From contig CP136571.1 in NCBI GenBank assembly GCA_035192965.1, positions 2,004,501-2,068,500 on the forward strand: a DNA stretch of 64,000 bases, given 5' to 3'. Under the pieces are notes generated by a model. It saw nothing but the letters and a program-made list of their open reading frames with translations, did no database searches and was not told the DNA's origin. Of this stretch, positions 34,840 to 44,441 are shown piece after piece; within the stretch, counting starts at the first letter, position 1; each line of letters opens with the position of its first letter. The stretch comes from Fuscovulum sp. Lineage in GTDB: Bacteria; Pseudomonadota; Alphaproteobacteria; Rhodobacterales; Rhodobacteraceae. Position numbers and translations under genes: made by a program.

Positions 34840-35529
34840 ATGAAACGGTCGCGCATCAACGACATCATGGCAGCAGCGGATGACATGATCCGCCATTACG
34901 GCTTTGTCCTGCCACCCTTCGCCTATTGGAGCCCGGACCAGTTCAAGGCGCGCAAGGCCGACGCGCAGGCGATCATCACTGCGCGCATGGGCTGGGACAT
35001 CACCGATTACGGGCAGGGCGCGTTTGATGAACTGGGCCTGTTCCTGTTCACCCTGCGCAACGGCAAACTGGCCGATCTGCAACGCGGCGGCGGCATGTGC
35101 TATGCCGAAAAGCTGTTGATCTCGCGCAAGGATCAGCATTCGCCCTGCCACACCCATGTGATCAAGGCCGAAGACATCATCAACCGGGGCGGCGCAAAAC
35201 TGGCCGTACGGCTGAACGGATCAAACCCCGATGGCAGCTTTTCCGAAACCCAGGGCGGGGTGGTCTATTGTGATGGCGTCCCGCGCCCCTTCACGGGCGG
35301 CGAGGTGATCCTGCTGTCACCGGGGGAAAGCGTCACGCTCCTGCCGGGCGACTGGCACGCCTTCTGGGGCGAAGGCGGCGATGTGCTGATCGGCGAAGTG
35401 TCGACCGTGAATGACGACGTCACCGACAATGTCTTTGTGTCGCAAAAGATCGGCCGCTTCTCGCAGATTGAAGAAGACGTCGCTCCCACCCATCTGCTGG
35501 TCGCGGATTACGACCGCTGGCTCGCCTGA
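34840..35529 (+). CDS. D-lyxose isomerase family protein (cupin)
   Basis: D-lyxose isomerases are Mn-dependent cupins interconverting D-lyxose and D-xylulose (also mannose/fructose). The product is 229 residues. Metal-ligand motifs are QHSPCHTHVIKAEDIINRGG and LLPGDWHAFWGEG. It is usually found beside sugar ABC transporters; here it stands alone after the MATE gene (34 bp), with a strong terminator behind it, so its substrate in this organism is open. Confidence 0.82.
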   Translation: MKRSRINDIMAAADDMIRHYGFVLPPFAYWSPDQFKARKADAQAIITARMGWDITDYGQGAFDELGLFLFTLRNGKLADLQRGGGMCYAEKLLISRKDQHSPCHTHVIKAEDIINRGGAKLAVRLNGSNPDGSFSETQGGVVYCDGVPRPFTGGEVILLSPGESVTLLPGDWHAFWGEGGDVLIGEVSTVNDDVTDNVFVSQKIGRFSQIEEDVAPTHLLVADYDRWLA

Positions 35530-35542
35530 TCACGGGCTGAAA

Positions 35543-35587
35543 ATTGAGAAGGGGCGCGACGGTTACCCGTCGCGCCCCTTTCTCAAT
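35543..35587. terminator. Bidirectional intrinsic terminator
   Basis: A 20-bp stem (ATTGAGAAGGGGCGCGACGG with its complement, one bulged T) has a 4-nt loop. It separates the convergent lyxose isomerase gene and the L,D-transpeptidase gene. Confidence 0.9.
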
Positions 35588-35604
35588 CTGTCAAAGGTGT
35601 CCTG

Positions 35605-36426
35605 TCAGACTGGCAAAGGCGCAATCAACTCGGGGTCCAGCGGAACCGGGGCCGGCAGGGCCGGCATCACCGGCTCTGGCACCACCGCAGGCGCGGCAGC
35701 GGCCTTGGGCTTCGGCGCGGGCGGCGGCAGGACCAGACGGGTGGGGTATTGCCCGTCCCGCGTCAGCACGACGACCTTTTCGCCGCCCTTCAGGCGGTTA
35801 TACAGATCCATCACATCCTGATTGATCATGCGGATACACCCAGATGAGGCATTCCGCCCGATCGACCGCCATTCCGGCGTGCCGTGGATACGATAGCCGT
35901 AATCCACACCATTCGTCGTCAGATAGATCGCGCGCGCGCCCAGCGGGTTCGACGGTCCGCCCGGCTGCCCGTCCTTCCACTTCGCCAGCTTCGGATCGCG
36001 GGCGATCATTTCGGCGGGCGGGGTCCAGGTCGGCCAGGGCTTCTTTTCGCTGACAATCGCGGTGCCCGCCCATTCAAACCCGGCGCGGCCCACAGAGATG
36101 CCATAGCGGATCGCCTGGTTCTTGCCCGTCACATAGTGCAACACGCGCTGCGACGGGTTGACGATGATCGTCCCCGGCGCTTCGTTTGTCTCGAAATAGA
36201 CAGACTGGCGGCGGAATTGCTGCGGGATTTCTTCAACCGGCAGGGCAGGGATGTCGATATTGGCATCTTTGGTGGCCAGATAGGCCCCCTCGATCTCTTT
36301 CGCGACGCCGGGCTTGGCCGCGCCCGATGTGGACATGCCTTCGCCATGCGGCACGCAGGCAGACATCAACCCGGCAAAAGCGCCGACAATCAGAACGCGG
36401 ACAAGGCTGTGAAATCGAAGGCGCAT
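35605..36426 (-). CDS. L,D-transpeptidase (YkuD) lipoprotein
   Basis: YkuD enzymes form 3-3 peptidoglycan crosslinks or attach proteins to peptidoglycan in the periplasm. The product is 273 residues. An N-terminal signal ends in GLMSAC, a plausible lipobox although Met at -3 is unusual. The catalytic segment is HGTPEWRSIGRNASSGCIRM (His...Ser-x-Gly-Cys). The C-terminal tail is rich in Pro, Ala and Val. ATG 36426 is taken; a TTG lies one codon upstream. Confidence 0.9.
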   Translation of the reverse strand: MRLRFHSLVRVLIVGAFAGLMSACVPHGEGMSTSGAAKPGVAKEIEGAYLATKDANIDIPALPVEEIPQQFRRQSVYFETNEAPGTIIVNPSQRVLHYVTGKNQAIRYGISVGRAGFEWAGTAIVSEKKPWPTWTPPAEMIARDPKLAKWKDGQPGGPSNPLGARAIYLTTNGVDYGYRIHGTPEWRSIGRNASSGCIRMINQDVMDLYNRLKGGEKVVVLTRDGQYPTRLVLPPPAPKPKAAAAPAVVPEPVMPALPAPVPLDPELIAPLPV

Positions 36427-36521
36427 CAATCTATCGGTCCATATGTTTCGCGAAGGGCGAGCAGCGCCTGCGCGTGTTTCCGCCCGTTAATCTATCCGCT
36501 GCAGTTGCTTGCGTCAAAGAA

Positions 36522-37361
36522 TCAAAGCGTCGTCCGCACCTGCCAAAGCTCGGGGAACAGCTGAACCTCCAGCATGCGTCGCAGATAGGCCACACCTGAT
36601 GTGCCCCCGGTGCCGCGCTTGAACCCGATCACCCGTTCCACCGTGGTCACATGGTTGAATCGCCAACGGCGGAAGTAATCCTCGAAATCCACCAGCTTTT
36701 CGGCAAGCTCATAGGCCTGCCAATGCTGCTCCGGGTCGCGATAGACCATTTCCCACATCGCCCGCACGCCATCATCGGCCACCCACGGCGCGGCAATGTC
36801 GCGCGTCAGCACCGCCTCCGGCACTGGCAGCCCCAGCCGCGCCACATGGGCCAGCGCGGCATCATAGAGCGACGGCCGCGCCAGTTCGGCCTGCAACTTC
36901 GCCATCAGATCGGGCCGGTGCGCATGGGGCCGCAGCATGGCCCCATTGCGATTGCCCACCGCATATTCGATCAGCCGGTATTGCCAGCTTTGAAACCCCG
37001 ATGATTGCCCAAGATCATCACGGAACGTGGAATAGTCCGACGGCGTCATGGTGCGCAGCACATCCCACGCGGAATTGAGCTGTTCAAAGATGCGCGACAC
37101 CCGCGCCAGCATCTTGAAGGCCTCCCGCGCCCGGTCGGCGCTGATCATCCGCCGCGCGGCGTCCAACTCATGCAGCGCCAGCCGCATCCACAACTCGGAT
37201 GTCTGGTGCTGGATGATGAACAGCATCTCGTCATGCGCCTCTGTCAGGCAATTCTGTGCGTTCAGGATCTTGTCGATCTGAAGGTAGTCGCCATAGGACA
37301 TGCGCCCGTCAAAGGACATTTGCGCGCCGTCGTCGGATGGGTTGAAAGGGCAGGTGGTCAT
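36522..37361 (-). CDS. kynA: Tryptophan 2,3-dioxygenase
   Basis: KynA is the haem dioxygenase opening the indole ring of L-tryptophan to N-formylkynurenine. The product is 279 residues, the usual bacterial length. Signatures: [39 protein letters not shown], and the proximal-His segment [23 protein letters not shown]. It is the last gene of a minus-strand kyn cluster with kynU and ridA. A 144-bp gap separates it from the GH5 gene, so it may have its own promoter. Confidence 0.96.
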   Translation of the reverse strand: MTTCPFNPSDDGAQMSFDGRMSYGDYLQIDKILNAQNCLTEAHDEMLFIIQHQTSELWMRLALHELDAARRMISADRAREAFKMLARVSRIFEQLNSAWDVLRTMTPSDYSTFRDDLGQSSGFQSWQYRLIEYAVGNRNGAMLRPHAHRPDLMAKLQAELARPSLYDAALAHVARLGLPVPEAVLTRDIAAPWVADDGVRAMWEMVYRDPEQHWQAYELAEKLVDFEDYFRRWRFNHVTTVERVIGFKRGTGGTSGVAYLRRMLEVQLFPELWQVRTTL

Positions 37362-37505
37362 GTCTCGGTCTCCTGTTCGGGAAAAGGGTTCAGGACGAGA
37401 AGGCCTTTCTGCAATTCAGAACCGAAAGATTGCCCATGCGCCGCCACAGCGCGGCCCATCCCTGCGGGCGGCAGACGGGTGGCAAGGGGCAGTGCAGCGG
37501 GGGCG

Positions 37506-38750
37506 TCATGGCGCGCAGCCCGCAAGGCCAAGGGCGTCGCAAACCGCCGGGTCCATCACGCGCGCAGGATCATCGGGCAGGGTGACCGCCATCTCGCCGG
37601 TCAGCGACCAGACCGCCCAGGCAATGCCCTGCTGCTCGGCCCCGGCCCGCTGATCGGCGATATAGCGCAGGGCGTCATCGCCCGGAAAACGGCCCTCCTG
37701 ATCGGTATGGATCGCCCCGAACTCCCCGAGGATCAGCCGCCGCGCCGGGATACCATGCCGTGCCGCCCACTCCGCCGCGCGGGCGCTGACCGCAGGGCCG
37801 ATGTCATCGGGCATCGCGCGATAGGCGGCAATCTCGGCGGCAATCGCTGCTGGGTCCGCCGCCCCCTCTGCCGCCTGCATCCGCAGCGCCGCCGCCGCCG
37901 CCCGCTCCATCGCCGTCACATCATCCAGCGATGACGGCGGATAGGGCAGGCGCGAGATGTATTTCAGCGGTGATCCTGTCCAGTTCGCCGACTGATGGGT
38001 AAAGGGAAACGGGTCATAGCTGTGATAGGACCAGATGACGTTCTCATCGCCGATCCGCTCCGGATCGACGCGCTCCAACCCGTCAATCCCGCCCCAGCAC
38101 GCCCCAGACAGAACCAGCGGCAGGTCCGGCGCCCCCGCCCGCGCCACGGCATGCATCTGCGCCAGCATGTCGGGCCAGCGTTCGGGCGGCGCATCGGCGC
38201 TGTCATCCCAGATGGCATCGCAATCCAGCGTGGGTTCGTTCAGCGGCTCGAACAATGTCCGCTCGGGCGGCAATCCGTCCAGCGCCGCCGCAACCCGCCC
38301 CACCAGCGGCAGATAGTCCGGCCACAGGCGGCCCACCACATCATCGGTGCCCCAAACCTCATCCGGGCGGGGGATGGAATGCAGGTCCACGATCACCGTC
38401 AGCCCCGCCTCATGCCCCATCTCGGCCGCCGCGCGGATGTCCGCGATCAGCGCGTCCTGCGCCGGACCGGGACCAAGCGCCAGCATCGGGCCGGGGTCAA
38501 ACGGCATCCGCAGGAAATCGAACCCGTCGGCGCGATAGCGTTCAAACTCTTCCTTCCCGACAAAGCGGCGCCAGTCGGGAAAGGGCGTCAGAAACCCCTC
38601 ACGCGCCAGCATGTCATCAACAGCCAGCCACTCCACCCAGATCTCAAGGTTCAGCCCCCGCGCCAGATCGGGCGTCTCTGCCGCCACCGGGCGCATCGCG
38701 CCCAGCAGCAGCAATGCCGCAAGCGCCGCGCCGCGCCTAGCTGGCCGCAT
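37506..38750 (-). CDS. Secreted glycoside hydrolase family 5 (cellulase-like) protein
   Basis: GH5 enzymes hydrolyse beta-1,4 or related glucans/mannans. The product is 414 residues with a signal peptide (ALAALLLLGAMRPVAA), so it is periplasmic or exported. The acid/base Glu lies in LFEPLNEPTLD and the nucleophile Glu in LILGEFGAIH; VIVDLHSIPRP and WSYHSYDPFPF are further family motifs. It starts inside the end of ridA (14-nt overlap) and sits within the tryptophan-degradation cluster, an odd context. The substrate is unknown. Confidence 0.85.
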   Translation of the reverse strand: MRPARRGAALAALLLLGAMRPVAAETPDLARGLNLEIWVEWLAVDDMLAREGFLTPFPDWRRFVGKEEFERYRADGFDFLRMPFDPGPMLALGPGPAQDALIADIRAAAEMGHEAGLTVIVDLHSIPRPDEVWGTDDVVGRLWPDYLPLVGRVAAALDGLPPERTLFEPLNEPTLDCDAIWDDSADAPPERWPDMLAQMHAVARAGAPDLPLVLSGACWGGIDGLERVDPERIGDENVIWSYHSYDPFPFTHQSANWTGSPLKYISRLPYPPSSLDDVTAMERAAAAALRMQAAEGAADPAAIAAEIAAYRAMPDDIGPAVSARAAEWAARHGIPARRLILGEFGAIHTDQEGRFPGDDALRYIADQRAGAEQQGIAWAVWSLTGEMAVTLPDDPARVMDPAVCDALGLAGCAP

Positions 38751-39135
38751 GGATATCCACCTCGGCCAGCAGCGCCGGTGAGGCAAGGCCTGCCACGATC
38801 AACAGCGTCGCCGCAGGCAATGGGCCATCTCCGATCCAGGCATCCCGGCGGGCGCGATAGGTGGCCACGGCCTCGGGCGTGTTCTGGGTCAGATAGACCG
38901 TCACTTTCACCAGATGCTCCCGTGTCATTCCGGCCGACGCCAGCCCCGCATCGACATTGGCAAAACAGGCATCCAACTGCGCCGCCAACCCTTCGGCCAC
39001 CCGCCCATCGGGAAGGGTGCCGATCTGACCTGCCAGATGCAGCCAGCGCGCCGCCCCCTCGACCAGTACAGCATGGGCATAGCGCGACGCAGGCGCGGCA
39101 ATGCCTTCGGGGTTCCAGCGGCGAATGGTGGTCAT
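38737..39135 (-). CDS. RidA/YjgF family deaminase-like protein
   Basis: RidA-family proteins hydrolyse reactive enamines/imines such as 2-aminoacrylate released by PLP enzymes; some members are aminomuconate deaminases. The product is 132 residues. HLAGQIGTLPDG, AQLDACFANVDAGLASAGM and VKVTVYLTQN are the family core. The arginine of the RidA active site is not evident in the C-terminal segment (LLIVAGLASPALLAEVDI), so it may be a non-canonical subgroup. Neighbours kynU and kynA suggest protection or a step in tryptophan breakdown. Confidence 0.85.
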   Translation of the reverse strand: MTTIRRWNPEGIAAPASRYAHAVLVEGAARWLHLAGQIGTLPDGRVAEGLAAQLDACFANVDAGLASAGMTREHLVKVTVYLTQNTPEAVATYRARRDAWIGDGPLPAATLLIVAGLASPALLAEVDIHAAS

Positions 39136-39178
39136 GGCGGTCCTCCCAAGCGTCAGTGACGCGGCCCGTTGTTATGCG

Positions 39179-40375
39179 TCAGGTGACGCGGGCCTTGGTC
39201 TTGTAATCTGTCCTGTCCCAAAGCGCCTTGTCCATCACTTCGGCCAGTATCCGAACGGCGGCGCTGACATCGTCAAACGTGGTGTAAAGCGGCGTGAAGC
39301 CGAACCGCAGGATATCAGGCGCGCGGAAATCACCGATCACACCGCGCGCAATCAGTGCCTGCATGATGGCATAGCCCTCCGAGTGGCGGAAACTGACCTG
39401 CGATCCGCGCAAGGCCGGATCGCGCGGGCTGGCCAATGTCAGGGTGGGGCAGGCGGCCTCTACCCCTTTGATGAAGGCTTCGGTCAATTCGATCGACCGC
39501 GCGCGCACGTCGGCCATGCTGGTCATGTCCCAGACATCGAGCGCCGCTTCCAGCGCGGCCAGTTGCAGTACGGGCGGCGTGCCGACGCGCATCCGCTCCA
39601 CCCCGCGACCGGGGCGATAGCCAAGGTCAAAGGCAAAGGGGGATTCATGCCCCAACCAACCCGAAAGCGCCGGTCGCGCCACTTCGGCATGACGCGGGGC
39701 CACATAGATGAAAGCCGGGCCACCGGGGCCGGAATTCAGATACTTGTATGTGCAGCCCACCGCGAAATCCGCGCCCACCCCGGCCAGATCCACAGGCAGC
39801 GCGCCCGCCGAATGCGCCAGATCCCAGATCGTCAACGCCCCCATCGCATGGGCACGCGCCGTGATCGCCGCCATGTCATGCTTGCGGCCCGTGCGGTAAT
39901 CCACCTCGGTGATCAACGTGACGGCGACAGTCTCATCAATCGCATCCAGCACCTCTTCCGGCGCAACCGTCCGCAACGAATACCCATCGCCCAAAGTCCG
40001 CACCAACCCATCGGCCATATACAGATCAGACGGGAAGTTCCCGGTATCCGACAGGATCACCCGCCGCGTCGGGTTCATCTCAAGCGCCGAGGCCAGTGCC
40101 TGATACACCTTGATCGACAGCGTATCCCCCATCACCACCGTGCCGGGTTCTGCCCCGATCAGCCGCGCAATCCGGTCGCCCACGCGGGCGGGCTGTTCCA
40201 TCCACCCGGCCTTGTTCCACCCGGTGATCAGCATCTGGCCCCATTCCGCCTCTACCGCCTGCGTCACACGCGCAGCGGCGGCCCTGGGCAACGGCCCCAG
40301 CGAATTACCGTCCAGATAAATGATCCCCTCAGGCAGCACAAAAGCCGCCCGCGTGGCGGCGAAATCGGTGGTCAT
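39179..40375 (-). CDS. kynU: Kynureninase
   Basis: This PLP enzyme cleaves L-kynurenine to anthranilate and alanine. The product is 398 residues. IIYLDGNSLGPLPRAA starts the family, DLAHSAGALPVDLA is the PLP-binding aspartate segment, and the Schiff-base lysine is in GCTYKYLNSGPGGPAF. The start at 40375 has GAGGGAGAG upstream; a much longer open frame is not used. It leads the cluster kynU-ridA-GH5-kynA. The formamidase kynB needed between KynA and KynU is not in the window. Confidence 0.96.
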   Translation of the reverse strand: MTTDFAATRAAFVLPEGIIYLDGNSLGPLPRAAAARVTQAVEAEWGQMLITGWNKAGWMEQPARVGDRIARLIGAEPGTVVMGDTLSIKVYQALASALEMNPTRRVILSDTGNFPSDLYMADGLVRTLGDGYSLRTVAPEEVLDAIDETVAVTLITEVDYRTGRKHDMAAITARAHAMGALTIWDLAHSAGALPVDLAGVGADFAVGCTYKYLNSGPGGPAFIYVAPRHAEVARPALSGWLGHESPFAFDLGYRPGRGVERMRVGTPPVLQLAALEAALDVWDMTSMADVRARSIELTEAFIKGVEAACPTLTLASPRDPALRGSQVSFRHSEGYAIMQALIARGVIGDFRAPDILRFGFTPLYTTFDDVSAAVRILAEVMDKALWDRTDYKTKARVT

Positions 40376-40554
40376 GGAACTCTCCCTCTCATTGCGCGCA
40401 GAATGACCTGTCCAAGCCTTAGGCACAACCCGCCCCCATGGCGGCCACAGTGCCGCATTCACGCGGCCATGCGTCGAAAACCGGCCCTTGGGGGCTTGCC
40501 ATTCCCGGCGCGGAACGGAACAAATCGCGCAACACCGTGAAAGGCGAACCGCCC

Positions 40555-41001
40555 GTGTCGAAACTGATCGACCTGCCACCGATCTGGCTTGCCGCCTTTC
40601 TGGCGGCGGTCTGGGGGATTGACCGGCTCCTGCCGTTCAACCTCTTCGGCGCGCTGGGCGATATGCTGGCAGCGGGGCTGGCACTGGTCGGCGCGGGGCT
40701 GTTCGGTGGCGCGATCAGGGCCATGGCGCGGGCCAAGACGACCGTGATCCCGCACCGCATCCCGCAGGCGCTTGTCACATCAGGCGTCTTCCGCCTCAGC
40801 CGCAACCCGATCTATCTGGGCGATGCGGCCTTTCTCTTGGCGGCGATCCTGTGGTGGGATGTCCCGCAGGCGCTGCCGCTGGTGCCCGCCTTCATGCTTC
40901 TGATCCGCAACCGGTTCATAAGGCAGGAAGAAGCGCGCCTCCGCGCCGGCTTTGGCGCGGCGTTCGACGATTGGTCCGCCCGCGTGCGGCGCTGGCTGTA
41001 A
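40555..41001 (+). CDS. Membrane methyltransferase of the ICMT/PEMT type
   Basis: This is a small membrane protein with about four helices, resembling isoprenylcysteine or phospholipid methyltransferases. From the GTG at 40555 the product is 148 residues, [40 protein letters not shown] is the SAM-loop motif and [17 protein letters not shown] plus VRRWL the usual C terminus. The frame is open back to an ATG at 40438. The target molecule is unknown. It diverges from kynU. Confidence 0.75.
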   Translation: MSKLIDLPPIWLAAFLAAVWGIDRLLPFNLFGALGDMLAAGLALVGAGLFGGAIRAMARAKTTVIPHRIPQALVTSGVFRLSRNPIYLGDAAFLLAAILWWDVPQALPLVPAFMLLIRNRFIRQEEARLRAGFGAAFDDWSARVRRWL

Positions 41002-41134
41002 GGCCCCCGATGGAATTTCCGGCAACAGTCGGAAAAGTTGCAGCGGGGGCTTTGAAATATTCTTGCGCGGTGATAGATGGCGCAAGGTTGAGCAACCGGA
41101 TGCTGCATTGGCAGCGACAGACGGGGGAAAAAGC

Positions 41135-42712
41135 GTGAAGATCGGGGCACCGAGAGAGATTTTTGAGGGCGAGAACCGGGTGGCAATGACCCCCGATTCC
41201 GTGATCGCACTGGCCAAGCTGGGCCATACATCCGTGGTTCAATCCGGGGCAGGGGCCAAGGCCGGCTTTTCCGACGCCGCCTATGCGGCCGCCGGGGCCG
41301 AGGTTCTGCCCGACGCCAAGGCCGTCTTTGACGCTGCCGATGTGGTGGTCAAGGTGCGCGGTCCCGAACCTTCAGAGGCGGCGCTGCTCAAGCGCGGCCA
41401 GACCCTGATCAGCTTCTTCTGGCCCGCCCAGAATGAGGCGCTTCTGAAGCAGGTTGCCGACGCAGGCGCCACGGTCGTCGCGATGGACATGGTGCCGCGC
41501 ATTTCCCGCGCGCAAAAGATGGATGCCCTGTCGTCGATGGCCAATATCGCGGGCTACCGCGCGGTGATCGAGGCCGGGAACAACTTTGGCCGCTTCTTCA
41601 CCGGTCAGGTCACGGCAGCGGGCAAGGTGCCCCCGGCCAAGGTTCTGATCGTTGGTGCAGGCGTTGCGGGACTTGCCGCCATCGGCACCTCAGTTTCGCT
41701 CGGTGCCATCGTCAACGCCTTCGACGTGCGCCCCGAAGTGGCCGAACAGATCGAATCGATGGGCGCCAGCTTCGTCTATCTGGAATTTGATGCCTCTGAA
41801 CTGCCTGACGGGGCCGCGACGGGCGGCTATGCCGCGCCCTCCAGCCCGGCCTTTGCCGCCAAACAGCTGGCCAAATTCCGCGAACTTGCGCCGGAAATGG
41901 ACATCGTCATCACCACCGCCCTGATCCCGGGCCGCCCCGCGCCCAAGCTCTGGACGGCGGACATGGTCGCGATGATGAAGCCCGGCTCTGTCATCATCGA
42001 CCTTGCGGCCGAACGCGGCGGCAACTGCGACCTGACGGTGGCCGATCAGAAGATCGTCACGGAAAACGGCGTCACCATCGTGGGTTACACCGATTTCCCC
42101 AGCCGGATGGCGACCCAGTCCTCGACGCTTTACGCCACCAACATCCGCCACATGCTGACGGACCTGACACCCAAAAAGGACGGCGTGATCTTCCACAACA
42201 TGGAAGACGACGTGATCCGTGGCGCGACCGTGGCGCATGACGGCGCAGTCACTTACCCGCCACCGCCGCCCAAGATTGCGGCCATCGCGGCAGCCAAGCC
42301 CAAGGAAAAGGTCAAGGAACTCACGCCCGAGGAAAAGCGGGCCAAAGAAGTTGCTGCCTTCAAGACCCAGACCCGCAATCAGGTGGGCATGCTTCTGGGC
42401 GGCGGCGCGCTGATCCTGCTCGCGGGCATCTACACCCCCGCCAGCTTCATGTCGCATTTCATCGTCTTCGTGCTGTCGGTCTATGTCGGTGTTCAGGTGA
42501 TCTGGAACGTCTCGCATTCGCTGCACACGCCGCTGATGGCGATCACCAACGCGATCTCTTCCATCATCATCCTTGGCGCGCTGATGCAGATCGGGTCGGG
42601 CAACTGGCTTGTCGTCATCCTTGCCGCGCTGTCGGTCTTTATGGCGGGGATCAACATTTTCGGTGGCTTCATGGTCACCCGGCGCATGCTCGCCATGTTC
42701 CAGAAGTCGTAA
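41135..42712 (+). CDS. pntA: NAD(P) transhydrogenase subunit alpha
   Basis: PntA, with PntB, couples proton entry to hydride transfer from NADH to NADP+ in the inner membrane. The product is 525 residues from a GTG at 41135 (GGGGGA upstream). The NAD(H)-binding domain I begins [20 protein letters not shown] and contains the dinucleotide fold [18 protein letters not shown] Pro/Lys-rich linker (about 375-410) leads to four C-terminal helices. Alpha is a single fused chain here, as in E. coli, rather than split PntAA/PntAB. Confidence 0.96.
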   Translation: MKIGAPREIFEGENRVAMTPDSVIALAKLGHTSVVQSGAGAKAGFSDAAYAAAGAEVLPDAKAVFDAADVVVKVRGPEPSEAALLKRGQTLISFFWPAQNEALLKQVADAGATVVAMDMVPRISRAQKMDALSSMANIAGYRAVIEAGNNFGRFFTGQVTAAGKVPPAKVLIVGAGVAGLAAIGTSVSLGAIVNAFDVRPEVAEQIESMGASFVYLEFDASELPDGAATGGYAAPSSPAFAAKQLAKFRELAPEMDIVITTALIPGRPAPKLWTADMVAMMKPGSVIIDLAAERGGNCDLTVADQKIVTENGVTIVGYTDFPSRMATQSSTLYATNIRHMLTDLTPKKDGVIFHNMEDDVIRGATVAHDGAVTYPPPPPKIAAIAAAKPKEKVKELTPEEKRAKEVAAFKTQTRNQVGMLLGGGALILLAGIYTPASFMSHFIVFVLSVYVGVQVIWNVSHSLHTPLMAITNAISSIIILGALMQIGSGNWLVVILAALSVFMAGINIFGGFMVTRRMLAMFQKS

Positions 42713-42725
42713 GGAGTAGCGCGCG

Positions 42726-44171
42726 ATGGAATACGGATTCACCACCGCCGCCTATGTTGTTGCGGCTGTTCTCATCATCCAATCCCTGGGCGGGTTGTCG
42801 GGTCAGGAAAGCGCCAAGCGCGCCGTCTGGTATGGCATCTTTGGCATGGGTCTGGCGGTCGTCGCCACGCTCATGGGCCCCGGTGCAGGCAACTGGCTGA
42901 TCTCTGTCGTGATGATCGCGGCAGGCGGCGCCATCGGCTGGGTCGTCGCACAGCGCGTGCAGATGACCGAAATGCCGCAACTTGTGGCGGCCATGCACTC
43001 CCTCGTCGGTCTTGCCGCCGTTTTCATCGGCTTCAACGCCGAAATTGAAATGGTCCGCATCGCCTCGCTCATCGCCGCAGGTGATGCCGATGGCCTGAAC
43101 GCCCTGACCGGCTTTGCCCAGAAAGTGGCCGAAAAATCGGCGACTGAAATCAACATCCTGAAGATCGAGGTTTTCCTCGGCGTCTTCATCGGCGCGGTCA
43201 CCTTCACCGGGTCGGTCATCGCCTATGGCAAACTGGCCGGCAAAGTGGATGGCAAGGCCAAGAAACTGCCAGGTGGCCACGCGCTGAACGCGGGCGCGGC
43301 GATCCTGTCGGTGCTGCTCCTTGTGCTTTACATGCAAGGTGCCGGCACTTGGGCGCTGATCCTGATGACGCTGGCCGCCTTCTTCATCGGCTATCACCTG
43401 ATCATGGGCATCGGCGGCGCGGACATGCCCGTCGTGGTGTCGATGCTCAACAGCTATTCCGGCTGGGCAGCGGCGGCGATCGGCTTCTCGCTTTCCAATG
43501 ACTTGCTCATCGTTGTGGGCGCGCTGGTCGGCTCTTCGGGTGCGATCCTGTCTTACATTATGTGCAAGGCGATGAACCGGTCGTTCATCAGCGTCATCCT
43601 CGGCGGTTTCGGTGGCACCACCGGCCCCGCGATGGAGGTGACGGGCGAACAGATCGCCATTGATGCCGAAGGTGTGGCCGCAGCGCTGAACGATGCCGAC
43701 TCCGTCATCATCATCCCGGGCTATGGCATGGCCGTGGCACAGGCACAGCAATCGGTGTCGGAACTGACCCGCAAGCTCCGCGCCAAGGGCAAGAACGTCC
43801 GCTTCGCCATCCACCCGGTGGCGGGCCGTCTGCCGGGCCACATGAACGTGCTGCTGGCCGAGGCGAAGGTTCCCTATGACATCGTTCTGGAAATGGACGA
43901 GATCAACGATGACTTCCCCGAAACCGATGTCGCCATCGTCATCGGCTCGAATGACATCGTGAACCCCGCCGCGCAGGAAGACCCCAACAGCCCCATCGCC
44001 GGGATGCCGGTGCTCGAATGCTGGAAGGCGAAGCAGGTGTTTGTCTCCAAGCGCGGGCAGGGCACCGGCTATTCCGGGATCGAGAACCCGCTGTTCTTCA
44101 AGGAAAACACGCGGATGTTCTACGGCGACGCCAAAAAGAGCATCGACGCGCTGCTGCCGATGATCGACTAA
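42726..44171 (+). CDS. pntB: NAD(P) transhydrogenase subunit beta
   Basis: This is the beta subunit: an N-terminal membrane domain of about nine helices (residues 5-265) and the C-terminal NADP(H)-binding domain III. The product is 481 residues. [25 protein letters not shown] is the NADP-binding start, and [22 protein letters not shown] and [14 protein letters not shown] follow. It lies 13 bp after pntA with AAGGAG before the ATG. A strong terminator follows. Confidence 0.97.
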   Translation: MEYGFTTAAYVVAAVLIIQSLGGLSGQESAKRAVWYGIFGMGLAVVATLMGPGAGNWLISVVMIAAGGAIGWVVAQRVQMTEMPQLVAAMHSLVGLAAVFIGFNAEIEMVRIASLIAAGDADGLNALTGFAQKVAEKSATEINILKIEVFLGVFIGAVTFTGSVIAYGKLAGKVDGKAKKLPGGHALNAGAAILSVLLLVLYMQGAGTWALILMTLAAFFIGYHLIMGIGGADMPVVVSMLNSYSGWAAAAIGFSLSNDLLIVVGALVGSSGAILSYIMCKAMNRSFISVILGGFGGTTGPAMEVTGEQIAIDAEGVAAALNDADSVIIIPGYGMAVAQAQQSVSELTRKLRAKGKNVRFAIHPVAGRLPGHMNVLLAEAKVPYDIVLEMDEINDDFPETDVAIVIGSNDIVNPAAQEDPNSPIAGMPVLECWKAKQVFVSKRGQGTGYSGIENPLFFKENTRMFYGDAKKSIDALLPMID

Positions 44172-44198
44172 CAGGCGCTGCGCTTCAACGAACCACCC

Positions 44199-44229
44199 AA
44201 AGGCCCCGGTCGCAGGACCGGGGCCTTTT
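44199..44229 (+). terminator. pntAB terminator
   Basis: AGGCCCCGGT and ACCGGGGCCT form a perfect 10-bp stem (6-nt loop), flanked by A's and T's, 29 bp after the pntB stop. Confidence 0.9.
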
Positions 44230-44441
44230 GCCTTTCAAGGCCATCACCGCCAGAGGCCCGGCCCGGCAAAAAGCCCCGGATCAAGCCCGAAACCGGTTTT
44301 CATCTGCCCCAATCCCGCGCAACCGCGCACAACCTTCGGGCTTTTCTGCAACATCCGCCTTGCATACCCCGGTATTCCTTCAATTCTCTGGAAGCGTCGC
44401 CCCCGCCATCCTACCTCGCTGGAAAGCCTGACAGGACACAC

